A stretch of 64,000 bases of DNA from Mesaphorura yosii. Lineage: Eukaryota; Arthropoda; Collembola; Poduromorpha; Tullbergiidae. The position numbers and the translations under genes are program-made. The stretch spans positions 582,383-646,382 of the forward strand of contig WIXG01000006.1 of NCBI GenBank assembly GCA_009869945.1, given 5' to 3'. Below, piece after piece: positions 37,820-57,300 of the stretch. The notes under the pieces are model-generated. The model did no database searches. It had not been told where the DNA came from and saw nothing but the letters and a program-made list of their open reading frames with translations. Positions within the stretch are counted from its first letter, which is position 1. The number at the start of each line of letters is the position of its first letter.

Positions 37820-39929
37820 ATGACGCTCGAAGTACTGAAGTATTTCGTGCTGTTCATGTTAATTAGACTAGGTAACCGATCAACTCCTTTACAGGAGGTT
37901 GCTCTGAAGCTCTCAGTTTTTTGTCCCATTATATTTAAGTCACTAAATGGAATATACTGCTTTCCAGGAACATTTGGGGCCATTGTTGATGACAGCCGAG
38001 ATGAAGAACATCCTCAAGGACTCATGGATAATACCAAGAACGGATGGAAGTTAATCATTTATCCACAAACTCAACCAAACATCAACATTTTGCTTAAACG
38101 AGTAGATGACACGTTGAACCTCACTTGCAAAATTGAAGCTGTCGAGACTGACAAACAGAATAATAGTAGCATAAGTGCAGAAGACCATCCCGCTGATCTG
38201 GTGTTTAGACTCTCGTGGTACCTTCCGTTTGGACTGGAAAACAGGTAAGACGTGAAGTGAAACTTTATTATCTCAAGCAGACAAAATAGACATGATCAAA
38301 TAAATCACGTAATTACTACGAATGGGAAAAGCATAAGTAACTAAGTAAGATTTATATTTTTGGGTATTTACAGCAAGAATCGCGTCCATATTTATGAATC
38401 TCGCAATTCATTGCAACTGGTGGTAGAAAAGCTTCGAGAAGCAGACTCCGGAGAGTACAAGTGCCAAACAGAATCATTATCGGAAGTTTACACCTCTAAC
38501 CGCTATAATCATACATCATCGGTGATTCTCCGAGTTAAACCAAGTAAGTACACCAGTGTTTGTTGAACGCAAGGTGACTTGATTTCTATGACAATAAAAT
38601 TCCGTATTTCTAGAAAAAGGAACATGTTCGGATCCACTGTTCTCATGCACATCAGGCGAATGTATTGCCCGGCGATATTTATGTGATGGTAAGTTTGGTC
38701 GAATACTCGCTGTAATTGTAATACAATCCAATCGGTATATGGCTTTGGTTTGACCAGGAAAGAAAGACTGTAAGAGCAATGACGATGAGAGTCAACAACA
38801 ATGTGGTGAGTTTTTCTCAAAACTGGATTTGTAAATGCATGATTTACTAATTTTCTCTTGATTTTGCTAGGAACTTGGAGTCCATGCGAGGGAAAACTGC
38901 GATGTGAGGATGGAAGATGCATACCTAGGTACGCACTTTTCATTAAAGCGCAGTTAAAATTCTTCGTATCTTATTCACTTCTTCTTGCAGCAATTGGTGT
39001 TGTGATCGCTTGATTGATCGGAACTGCACAGCGCGAAGTGTCCCGAAGTGCTGCCTCCAGCCGCAATCAAGTAGGTTAACTTGTGACAATCTGGAAGTTC
39101 AATAATCTAATTTCCGTTCTCATTCTCATTCAAGTAAATCTGGATGTCAGCCAATACGCACCCCAGCCACATCATTACAACGACATGGGGTTTCTGCAAA
39201 CCACAATTTATACAGTCATTGGTTTGAAAAACATACACAATTTGTTTGACAATATTCCAAGCATATTTCTTAATTCCAGACTTTTGTCGATTTCAGGCTG
39301 TGCAATGGCGTTTATGTTCATAATTACCATCATAGTCATTGCAATATGCAGAGTTCACTTGAAAAGGGCAGCTATAGCTCGATATCCTCACCTCGCCCAA
39401 CCAGGTGTGACTCAAAGGCAAGACTCTTGGGGAAACATTTTTCTACATCCGCCAGGTTTGTTTTTATATGCTGTTGCATGTTACAAAGAAATATGGAGCA
39501 TTTCATTTTTGCTCTCTTCCAATCGCTACAGGCGTGCCATATACGTCTCCCACATCAGGTCTGCTAGTCACCTACAACATCAACAACGGTGTGCAATTTA
39601 TGGGCAACAGACCACTACACCCACCGCCATACAGTGAAATCATGAGGGTACCTCCCAGGGAGGGACCTCCACCTCCTTACGATTCTAGGGAGAACATATC
39701 TATGGCCGCAGCACCGGTTACAATTTCTCCACCGGTCAACACTTCAAGTCAAGAAAGAAATGCGATAAACTTAAGAAGGACGGAGTACTCTCAATCTGAC
39801 CGCAGTGATGGACCCGCAACTCTGGAACCATTGCTAAATGACAATAATAATGGCGACATTAACGGAAACAGTACGGAGAGCGTGCAAGTAGAGCCAAATA
39901 GGAACCAAGACCACTTAGACCAATCGTAG
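37820..39929 (+). CDS. LDLRAD3: LDLRAD3-like single-pass membrane receptor with an N-terminal Ig domain
   Basis: Exons 37820-37871, 37968-38244, 38374-38543, 38614-38688, 38758-38805, 38871-38928, 38991-39070, 39135-39221, 39297-39455 and 39532-39929 join in frame to 467 residues. Order of parts: signal peptide (1-17); one Ig-like domain (cysteine in LNLTCKIE, tryptophan in LSWYL, then ADSGEYKCQTE); an LDL-receptor class A repeat with six cysteines and an acidic DGKKDCKSNDDE calcium site; a second repeat with most cysteines but no acidic site; a transmembrane helix (about 270-298, IGCAMAFMFIITIIVIAICR); and a cytoplasmic tail with VTYNINNGVQ and two PPPY motifs (366-369, 382-385). VTYNxNNG followed by PPxY motifs is the cytoplasmic signature of LDLRAD3, whose PPxY motifs recruit WW-domain (Nedd4-type) ubiquitin ligases. 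Vertebrate LDLRAD3 has three LDL-A repeats and no Ig domain, so orthology is strongest for the transmembrane and tail part. Confidence 0.8.
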
Positions 39930-40709
39930 ACTAAATCTCACCGGTCGCAGCTCATATATCTCATAGCAACCCGAAGCAAGAGTACAAATATCACAATACC
40001 AGTACGTGAATAACTTAGCAACTCATCTGGTGTCTTAGCCTATTCATTTAAACATCACAGCTATTTTTTGACAGAATTGTACAGCAATTCTAACACAAAG
40101 GAGATGATGTATCTCAAAGAGGAGTTATCTCAAATATTTCTTTTCTTTATGGATGATGAAGTATGTAAATGAGATCACATTTAAATTTCATTAGCGTTTT
40201 AGTGTTTAAATATTTAAATGCGAAAATAATTTTAACAAGCTTTAATAGAATATTTGCACGACTTATCTCGTGAATCGATCGTTAAGAAATTCGCGAACGA
40301 CGCATATCTGGAAATGGTGAAGCGAAATAGCGAAAGATGAAACCCGTAATATCTATTTGACATATCTTTAAAGTTAGCTTGACACAGCAGCCTGAAGTTA
40401 CCTGTTCTCAGTATACACTACTTCAAACCTAAGCTCGGGTTTTGAAATAATGTAATTTTACCACTTGCTCTTGTCTTTTAGTTTCTGTTTTGTTCATGTA
40501 ATGTATGCATTTATATTTTTTACCATTTTGAGTTTTGACTGCGTGTTTTAATTTAAGTGGTTCCTAAATACTATTCTGTGTGAACTGTTTAAACTGCCCA
40601 ACTCAAGACAAAGGAAAAGATCTACGATATTAAGCCATAATCAAAAAGTCAGGTGATATTTAATTATTACTTTTATTACTTGCAATCTTATCTCTGGAAC
40701 AAACAAGTT

Positions 40710-40715
40710 AATAAA
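40710..40715 (+). terminator. Candidate poly(A) signal of the LDLRAD3-like gene
   Basis: AATAAA about 780 nt after the stop codon. I saw no earlier perfect hexamer, which would give a long AT-rich 3' untranslated region. The assignment is tentative. Confidence 0.35.
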
Positions 40716-43411
40716 CAATTATCGATTTTTGCGAGACTGAGCTGGTTGGATTTGTGTGTAAACTGTCTCAAGTGTTTATCCATTTAACGTGGAAAATTGC
40801 ATCTGCATACTATTTGTATTTGCTTTCGATGCGGTCAGCTCTTAGCAACGCAACGTAAGGAAGCGAGTCTTGCAATTTCTTTGCAGAAGAAAACCAGTAC
40901 ACCCCGGTTCTGAAGGCCAAAGTCCGCCAAGTGCCGTGTATTGCAAAGATGATCACGTGCATTTGCGAGTCACGAGTCATGGCTTCTGTCGTCAGGTCAT
41001 ACGTATTTTTACTTTCATACACGGGACGAAAAATTGAAACAAAAAATTGCAAGGCCGTTTTTGTGCTGGACAATGACGAGCATTTTCCGTAGCATATCCT
41101 ATGAAATGTCTAGGAATGTGGCTACATTGTTCGCATTCTTTGCAAAGCGCAAAGACGTCTCAGGTATCAACTTGTTCTTGTGCTCCTCGGCAAAAACTTT
41201 TCGCAACAAGCACGGCAGACCAACGTCCATGAACAGCAGACTGAAAACACGAGACTCGACATAATTAGTCTCATGTGATTACGTAACAATACTGGCTTAA
41301 TAATCGGCGTGGTCTGAGTGTTCTCCCGGTCTCGGTCAGTCCTGCGTAGTGCTCCTGCGGTGTTGGTTACGCAAGTGGCATGAAACAACAGAAATTAATG
41401 TAAACCCAAAGTCAGGTTTCCAGTTTCCATTCCAAAATCAGCGATCTCGGAACAGTGGAGGCTTCACTTCACAGCCAGCAAGCAGAGCAGAGCAGTGAGT
41501 GCGGTACAGTGCAGTAGGGTGAACGAAAGCGGGAGTTGAATTCAACTTCTTCATGTGATATTCCTTCACAAGCAAAGTGCATGTTCTCTAAAGGGTTAAC
41601 TGCAATTAAGTGCTTTGTATCTTTACTCTTTACGGTGGTTTAGATGCTTGGTAGTGACAGTTCTTTGGACAAAGACTGAAGATCTCAATCTCTCTCGAGG
41701 CCGCATTGTGATTCTTTTGTTGTGAATTCGGACCATTGTACATTGCTTCCAGTGACAATAATCAAATAATTTTCTTCATACAAACTCAATTCTTTATTTT
41801 ACTGAAAGTTAAAGACATTTCTTAAACTAGTGCTAAAATTCCGGTCTAGAAGGATCTCAGCATTAGCATGGAGTGTTGACTGATTTCGTACTCTGTATGT
41901 AACAAAGACCAGGACAAGACATCGCATTGCTTCGATCGCAGCTGAGTTGTGCAGACACCTTTTGCCCAGGGCTAAGTGAAACTCAACAATAATGGGGCAA
42001 TTTTGCGACAATGAGTTGTGGGTAAGCCAAAGCATTGTTGATATTCGTTGCACAAGACTCGCAAAGGTATCAGTGTCTCTGATTGATCCTGTAATAACCT
42101 CAGGTCCCATCGTTACACATTGGCATATTGCTATTTAGTGTTCTTATCACTTCAAGGTTGAGAAATTCTAAGTGCATTTTTGAAGTCCAATGCCCATTAA
42201 ATGTTCCTTTCATCTGCATATCGCCTTTTTACTCTTTGCCCGCATTGCTCGATGTTGCAATGCTCTTGGCCTTCTTGGAGAAGGTTCCTTCGCGTTTCAT
42301 ACAATCTTTCTGGTGCAATGACATGTAGCCAATGACACAATGACATTGGGCGATCGAAGTCTCCAGGTCATGATTGATTACGCATTTTCTTCTGACCCTG
42401 CTATGTGATGTGTATAAAGCGTAAATAGGCCGATCTCGTGTGTTTGTATTCTCTCGAGAATCAAGCATATCAGTTCAGCGACCGGGCAATACTCTGTTTT
42501 CTCTTGCTTATCTGCTTTCGAAGAATCTTTTAAATTATTTTGCTTTAAACTAAAGTTTTCGGCTGCCTGATCGGGACAGAAACTTTAAATGCGTACAACT
42601 AGAGATGTGACTAAAGTAAACATTGAGTATGAGTTCATCGTGCACTTGATACGGCGCGTAAACAAACCCTCTGAGTATTCTGACTTTGCGAGAGTGCAAG
42701 CGTGAGAGAGAAAGACGCATTCGAAATCCGTCATTCGTCCACGGAAGGCTATGGTGTTACCTACTACATTAAGACTTTCTTTTGCTTGAATATGAGCAAC
42801 CGGGTCGCATTTACAATTAGGAAAAATAAAACACTATATATTTAACCTAAAATGAAATGAGGTCGGATTGGTGACGCTTTTATGCTGCCAGCAGACCGTC
42901 CACGAGCAAGGCCGTCAGACGACAGACGGATTTTGTGGCAGATGCAAATAAGCGTTGCTGGTGGACACAAATCAGTAAGACTGCGATTATTTCAGAAATT
43001 CACTGAATAGGAAGGTGTGGTAAAAATTATAAATGCTAACTAATATTAAGTCAACAACTGGATAATTATGACTAAAGGGGAAACTTGCCCTGTAAGGAAT
43101 TTAATGAAACAAGAAGCTCCACTAAATATGATTTGACTCCAATCGATAATCTCATTGGCGAAAGACGGTGAACTATCATGAATTAGTTCGAGTTAGCTGG
43201 CCATAAGAATCGCATGCCATATGACTGAAGTTTATTTGCCTTGTATAAATAAATTGAAACGCCAACGCCGGCACCGGCACGAGCAATGAACATTCAGTGT
43301 TCAAGCTCACTTCATTAATTGAGTTGAGTCAGCACATTGCTATTACTAGGAACCGATAACTAATGCATTATCTGAAATAAACAAGGTATTGAATAAACAT
43401 TTCTTTTGCAG
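40716..43411. other. Gap between the LDLRAD3-like gene and MRP (promoter and first exon of MRP expected here)
   Basis: MRP transcripts must begin here, because the first assembled MRP exon starts mid-protein in phase 0. The best candidate for the missing first exon is 42882-42974: ATG, 31 codons, a good GTAAGA donor, and a TATATATTTAA tract about 40 nt upstream. Its protein does not resemble the usual short MRP start. The minus strand at about 41070-41290 has a coding-like stretch broken by one stop (see findings). No other gene is supported. Confidence 0.4.
42882..42974 (+). CDS. Candidate first coding exon of MRP (weak)
   Basis: ATG plus 31 open codons ending at a GTAAGA donor in phase 0, which matches the phase needed by the exon at 43412. 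The encoded start (MLPADRPRARPSDDRR) does not look like the short FC-G-W start typical of MRP1 proteins, so a different upstream exon remains possible. Confidence 0.25.
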
Positions 43412-51199
<7,788 letters not shown>

Positions 51200-51366
51200 G
51201 AATAGGGTCATATGTAGTACCACAGATCTAATCTAATTCACATTCTTCAGTATTTCAGAACTCCATATGAATTTCTCTTTCTCTGGTTACGCTGTAATTA
51301 ATTCCGTCTCAAATTCTTTCTCGAAACTAGTGGCAATGTAAAATATTCGTGAATGTATACGTGGAT

Positions 51367-51372
51367 AATAAA
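51367..51372 (+). terminator. Poly(A) signal of MRP
   Basis: AATAAA 168 nt after the MRP stop codon; likely polyadenylation signal. Confidence 0.5.
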
Positions 51373-54300
51373 TGGTACTCTCCAGCTAGTGAACCAAACG
51401 CTGAACTTTATCTTGATTGCATTGGCTGCACCACACCCAGGCTCATATGCTGAAATAAACATTGGGCGGACAGGCAGCATGATCGCCACTCAGTATAACG
51501 AAACTGTGTTCCTGCACCAAACAGGAGGGCACTGTGTATGGACATCCGATTGTTATTGGCTGTGTTTACGGAGACATTGGAGCGGAAATCGCCCTTCGAC
51601 ATTTCTCCCTACAATTTACAGGGTGGAGGATGCTGATTGAAGTGAAAGAAACTTCCTAGTTGCAAATGGTCGACGAAGTGAATACATTACCTCAGTTAAC
51701 CGCCACAGCGTCGGACGCGCATCTTCACACATGCATTTCTAAATGCGACGGAGCACATTTCTTTAAGCACATGTTCCTAGACCTGGAGCCACAGTAAAAA
51801 AAAAACGCAAGAGTTGAAGTCGGAGTTCCCTGCAGCTATCTTCAGTTCTGAGTAAGTTTCATAGTTGAAACATCGTGTCGGAGAAGAGTCAAGCGGAAAA
51901 CCGTTTCGTGTCAGTTTCCCCGAAGCCGCAGGGTACCGTTCATGTTCAGTCAGATCTCTCATTCTCTTTTTGCGGGAGATCAGCTTTAGAACTGACTCAA
52001 GACGATCACGTCTGACCAACAAACTAAAATGTGCTCACTGTTTGATAGTGCTGTCTAATCCATTTTCGAGTTGAATGTACACTCCATTCAGCTTCGATTC
52101 TAGATATTCAATTGCTTCTGAGATTGTGGTGTTTTCTCACAATGACGTGTGCTTAATTAAGAAGTATATCTCTGTGACTGCGACTTCTGGACTCTTCTCT
52201 TCGTCGCTTTCTCGGTCACAGTCCCGAAGAATGACAACGGCTGAATCAGTGCTTACGAAGAAAATGCGGTGCATCAACTTTGACCATTGAGCACATTCGA
52301 ATTATCAAAAGGTAAGCACCGTGTATCATGTTTGCAAAAGTGCATACTTGCAACCCGCCCCGTGAAGGCAGACGCCAAGGGGAGCAAGTGCAGGGTAAAG
52401 CTTTCGCTGCAGATTTCAAGGCTACAACTAAAGCAAATGCAGCGTTCAAAGTTCGTTTTGTTTATTTACAAAAGCTTGTCGGAATGTGTCAGATTCGAAC
52501 ACCGAAAAGTAAATGAGCTCATAATTCGCTGTTGTTGCATTATTATCTAAATGAATGGTATCTTTATCCACTGTTCTTTAATGTACGTGAAAGTTGAGGA
52601 GGTTGGTTCGCCCGTGATATTTTCAGGATTCTCTTGGAATCATGACGAAATCTGTTAAGAAATGAATGACTGACATGATGGGAGCGTATAAGAATAATCA
52701 AAGTTCAACTACACCAAAAACACAAAGCCGCCAACAATATCCGCCTTTGCATCCTCACCAGTCACCGGACAGACCACCGCACGCCGCACTGTGCTTATAA
52801 CAGCATGGCAGATGGCACAGGGCCAATATTCGGGCATCTTGCCTTCTGGAATTTGCACTGTCTGGCGAATTTGTTGTGTCGTGCCGTCCACCCTTCAGTG
52901 AACGGTTGGCAATTTCTCTCCAACTGGTTTTCCGGTTACAAACTGCAAACTGCAAAGTGTGTGTCCTCTGCCCAGGCCCATGTCAACGCATGACTCTTGC
53001 CCAAATGGCACTTTAACTACTCGAGCTGCTGTTAGATTCTACGAGCGAGAAAGAAAGCGGAGAAAGAGGCAACAAACCAGCGCTGCTTAATAGACTCACG
53101 CACGGAAGTAAAAAGCATTCTCTTCAAATCTCACTCAAAATGACCGGCGACCAGAGCGTGGACAGGCACAGCGCACAGATTTTGATGACCATGTTTCTTG
53201 TCTGTGTTGCATCAATTGTCGCTTGTCATAACGCCTCTCAGCATCTCATTTCTTTCAAGTCTCATGAAAATGAATTCGTGCATTTAAATGCTTCCTTATT
53301 ACGTGAGAGATTTTAAAGCGGCAGTGACGCGTTGGTTATATTTTATCTTGGGATGCTGGGTGCTAAAATATTCACCGTTTTGTCAGCTCCTTATTTCCTC
53401 CGTGAAGCTGGCATAGCAGGTATTGCACTCGATTATGTTTACCCAATTTGTTTGTATTGCCTGAAGTCACCCCAGATCCTGCAATGGCGTACCCATTCAT
53501 TCGTGCGCACATGAAAATGTTTGCTGTAGCTCTGTCATTGACAACTTCTTCCACCTGATTTCTTGAAAAAGTAAGCATATTTTTGTCACGCTGAAAGGGG
53601 ATAATAGAATTTGGGATGATTCAATTTGGAGCTACAGTTAGTCCAACTTGAGGATGAGTGCGAAAAAGCAGAAATAGCCTCGCCCGTGGTTCATCGCATT
53701 TTTCAAAGAGGTTCTGATCTGCAAAAGCAAAGGCTTTATTGCGATTGAAATTTACTTAGCGCTTGAGCCCTTTCTCATCTTGCAAGCGAACTTTTAGCTC
53801 CTTTGAGAAAGATATCACAACAAAGTGCATGGCTTTTTCCATTCTTGGGAAGATTATGTGATTCAGACAGACGCTTTTGTTGCTATTTAGTTTAATGAAA
53901 TGTTTTATATGTACTGACACCAACAATAATTCCATTTCATGAATCAACCGTAAAACTGAAACTTACGAGGAAATGTTCGAGTGCAGGCAGTAGCAGGTTG
54001 CAGGTTTGATCACATCAGAGCGATGATTTTTATTTAATATCATAAAAAACGCATCAGCGGACGAAACACGAGCACGAGTGTCGAACTGGGAAGGAAGGAA
54101 TGTTTCCAGATGCCCTGGCTTTGAATCTGGGAATTCTGCATTCCATTCTATTTGTCGAAATAAATCAGAAAAGATTTTATGACCGCAGTAAAAAAAATAA
54201 AGTTTAGCGCTAAATTACATTTGTGCTGCACAACGTTTGTAATGTAATCAAATTCAAGTGGCGGGGGCGACGAAGAAAATGGCTTCCAAACCCCAGAAGT

Positions 54301-57300
54301 TGAAATCTCTTATGCGTGCTTGTGCGTGGAACTTCCACACGCCGGATTCGACAAAGTTTGAATTGGACTGCGTACCATTTAAAATACACGAGGCCTCCAC
54401 TTTAACATAAATGCACACAATAGCCTGAGTCAATTTGCATGAGAATAGGATTTGATGCCATTGCAATTAACTGACATAGTGTAAGGGGGCTCATTAAATC
54501 GAAACTCAGTCGATCAGTAACGACTAATTACTTTACCATGATCAGCCATGGCCAGCGACTCAGCCAGACGATTCAGAGACTGGAACAGTTGAAGACGTTT
54601 GAGAATGTGTTGAATACGACGGTGGTTTGAGGAGAGAACTAACGGCGGCAGGCAGCTGCGCAACTGTTTCCACTACGTGCACGTTATCCATCCGTGTTCA
54701 TACCATTCTGGATTGCTTAGCTGCTTTCAATATCATCCGCATTTCACATATCTAGCTCATCGAGTTTTGATATGAATTTTGAAACTGAAACTATGACTGC
54801 CTCTGGAAGATGTACTATATTTTATTAAATTTGCCATGAACAGAAAAGGCATCCACACCTTGCAACATGTCTCAGGCCGGCAAATGTCTTTGCCTTTGTG
54901 ATAGATTTCCAGTGATACAAAGTGCATTATTTGATATTAAATCCAAATTTTGCTTGTGCGAAACAACTCAGGAAGAAAATGAAACTGTGCAAACTTATTT
55001 TATGTGTTTGTATCTTCGGCGAGCAGAAAACATGAAACATTGGGTTCAGAGTTCAGAGTATCATGGCGTGGTTTGCTCCATTGATCTGCCAGACATCTCG
55101 TACGTCTTCCGCCGTGCTGTGGCACAGCGACCTGCGACTCCGTCTCGGCGAATGCAGTTGGAAACTTATGAGATTTCTTTGCTCTGCCTGCGTATGATCA
55201 TCTTTTCGTTGTTCGCTCATGAATGGAGAAAATGTGCCATGTCGAATAAAAAGTTGAGAATTTGGCAAATGTTCCCAGAAAGTAGAATACATATTGTGTC
55301 CGTGATGAAGAACGACGGACGGACGGCCGTGGACGCGGCTGCCGCTGCGGAAGGAGAAAAACTACGGGCCACATGGAATATGAGGGAGCAAGGCAATTAG
55401 GGAAACTGAAAGAGAACTTTTGTCATGTCTTCTTTCTCCTGCCCGCAATCTTTACGCAGCGTAACCTTATTATTACGAAACCCATTCATATTTTTTATTT
55501 TAAGCTCACGCCAAGCAGCCAGTTCTCTTTCACTCTTCTCTCTTGATTACTATTAGGCCGCTATTCTCGTGTCAGAGTCCTCTGCCTCGTCGTATCCGTG
55601 CAAAGTTATTTGTATTCTGCGTACCCGCAGTCAGCGAACTCCAGCAGAATACCAACTACGACCAAGTTTACTCATTCATGCTACACGTGTTATTTATACT
55701 GTCAATAATGAAATGAATTAAGGCGTATAATTCATGTCGGTCTCAAATGTCTCTCTTATTATCTTTTCACTCGTGATTTACTTTGAATAAATTTACATAC
55801 TTCGCCGAACAGACACAGATGTCTGTGCCAAGTTGCAACCACCGAGCTGAGCTTACCCTGCGCCTTCCTGTCATTAAGCCCCCTGTTTCTGCTCACAATC
55901 TGACTCACATGGAAGAAGCTGCATGTTCTGTTCCCAGCCGATTTACGTGGCAGAATTTGCCTTTCCAACTCAATGTGGGAGCTTCAGAACTCTATGTCTT
56001 AAATCTACAGTTCTCATCGCTAGTGTCAAATTACAGGAATGAAAATTACTTGCGCAGATGACGAGATGAGTGAGAACACTTGCTAATGGCAGCCAGAGAT
56101 TGATAACAAGAGTAAGAACATTATTAAATCTTACAGATTCTAACTCATTCGTCTCCACTCGCGAATCTTAGTGAGAAGGTTTATTAGAGAAGTACAAGAA
56201 ATAAATTTTGGGGTCTGCAAAACTTTTTCGGTATCCGTGTTTGCTTTTTTCTTGAGAAGTTGGATTATTTGTTGGCTGTTACTTCACGATGATTTTCCTG
56301 TCAGAAAGTGAGAGGCAAGTTTTCCTGGTCGCACAACTCAAAAAGCAATGTAACGCCAAAAAGTCGGCGAGTTTACAACTTCGGGCCGCGCCTGTGCTGT
56401 GGAAATGCTATTCCGAATAATGGCGACAGTCACGGTGTCTCACAGCCAAGAAATCTGTGATCTCGTATTGCGTAAGATGGAAATGAAACAATTGCTTGGC
56501 TGCATCGGCGTGAATCGCGAGCTTGCTGGATCAAAAAGCGAGCTCTGTGTGCTGACCAGACTGTAAGGAAGCGCAAAGGAAATTGCATTTTTATTCAAAC
56601 GCAGCTTTCCATGAAATTCCGCTACAAAAACGGGAAATGAAGCCAATTCGGTGAGTTTGCCGTGTCACGTTCTCTCCGAAAGTGTTGTAAGACGTGTCCG
56701 TAGTGTTTTACTTAAATGTGCACCAAATTCTCAACGTTCACGGCCAGCATTCAACATTCAATCCATCCTTCAATCTGACGTCTTTTTCAATGCTTACTGT
56801 CTTCGCGCAGGGCGAAGTATTTGATTCTGCCGGTGAAAATTCATACGTCATAAGTCCTGGTAGAGGTGACTATCAAAACATAATAAATAAATTACAAGTT
56901 CGCAAATAAGCTCAACTAAAAGTGTAGGCATTCAGAAGCACCGCAATGCTTAGTTACTTTTAATGTCATAACTGGCAACTGCCGCTTTTGTATTTCTTCA
57001 CAAAAGTTGTATTTTTATCCGAGACGGAATAATAATTCCGTGTTATCCACAGTATTTAAAGAGTATATTATGTTCACCCGAAGAAAGAGCGAGGGAAGAA
57101 AAGAGCAAAGCTAAGTAGCAACCGAAAACTACATTACTACCGCCCAGGGCAACGGAAAATTCGTACTTCAACTCTTTCAGCGCACTTCAGCAGTATTAAA
57201 GCCGCCACACGCACGCAATACTCCAGAATCACCAATATCAACCATCACCACCACCGTGTGTAATTTAGCTTGAGGTTTGTGCTCCCGATTCTGCCACAAT

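Noticed and set aside
54867-55400. 177-codon plus-strand ORF in the gap after MRP
   Set aside because: No family resemblance, signal peptide, membrane segment or neighbouring exons. An opposite-strand ORF overlaps it. Length alone does not support a gene.
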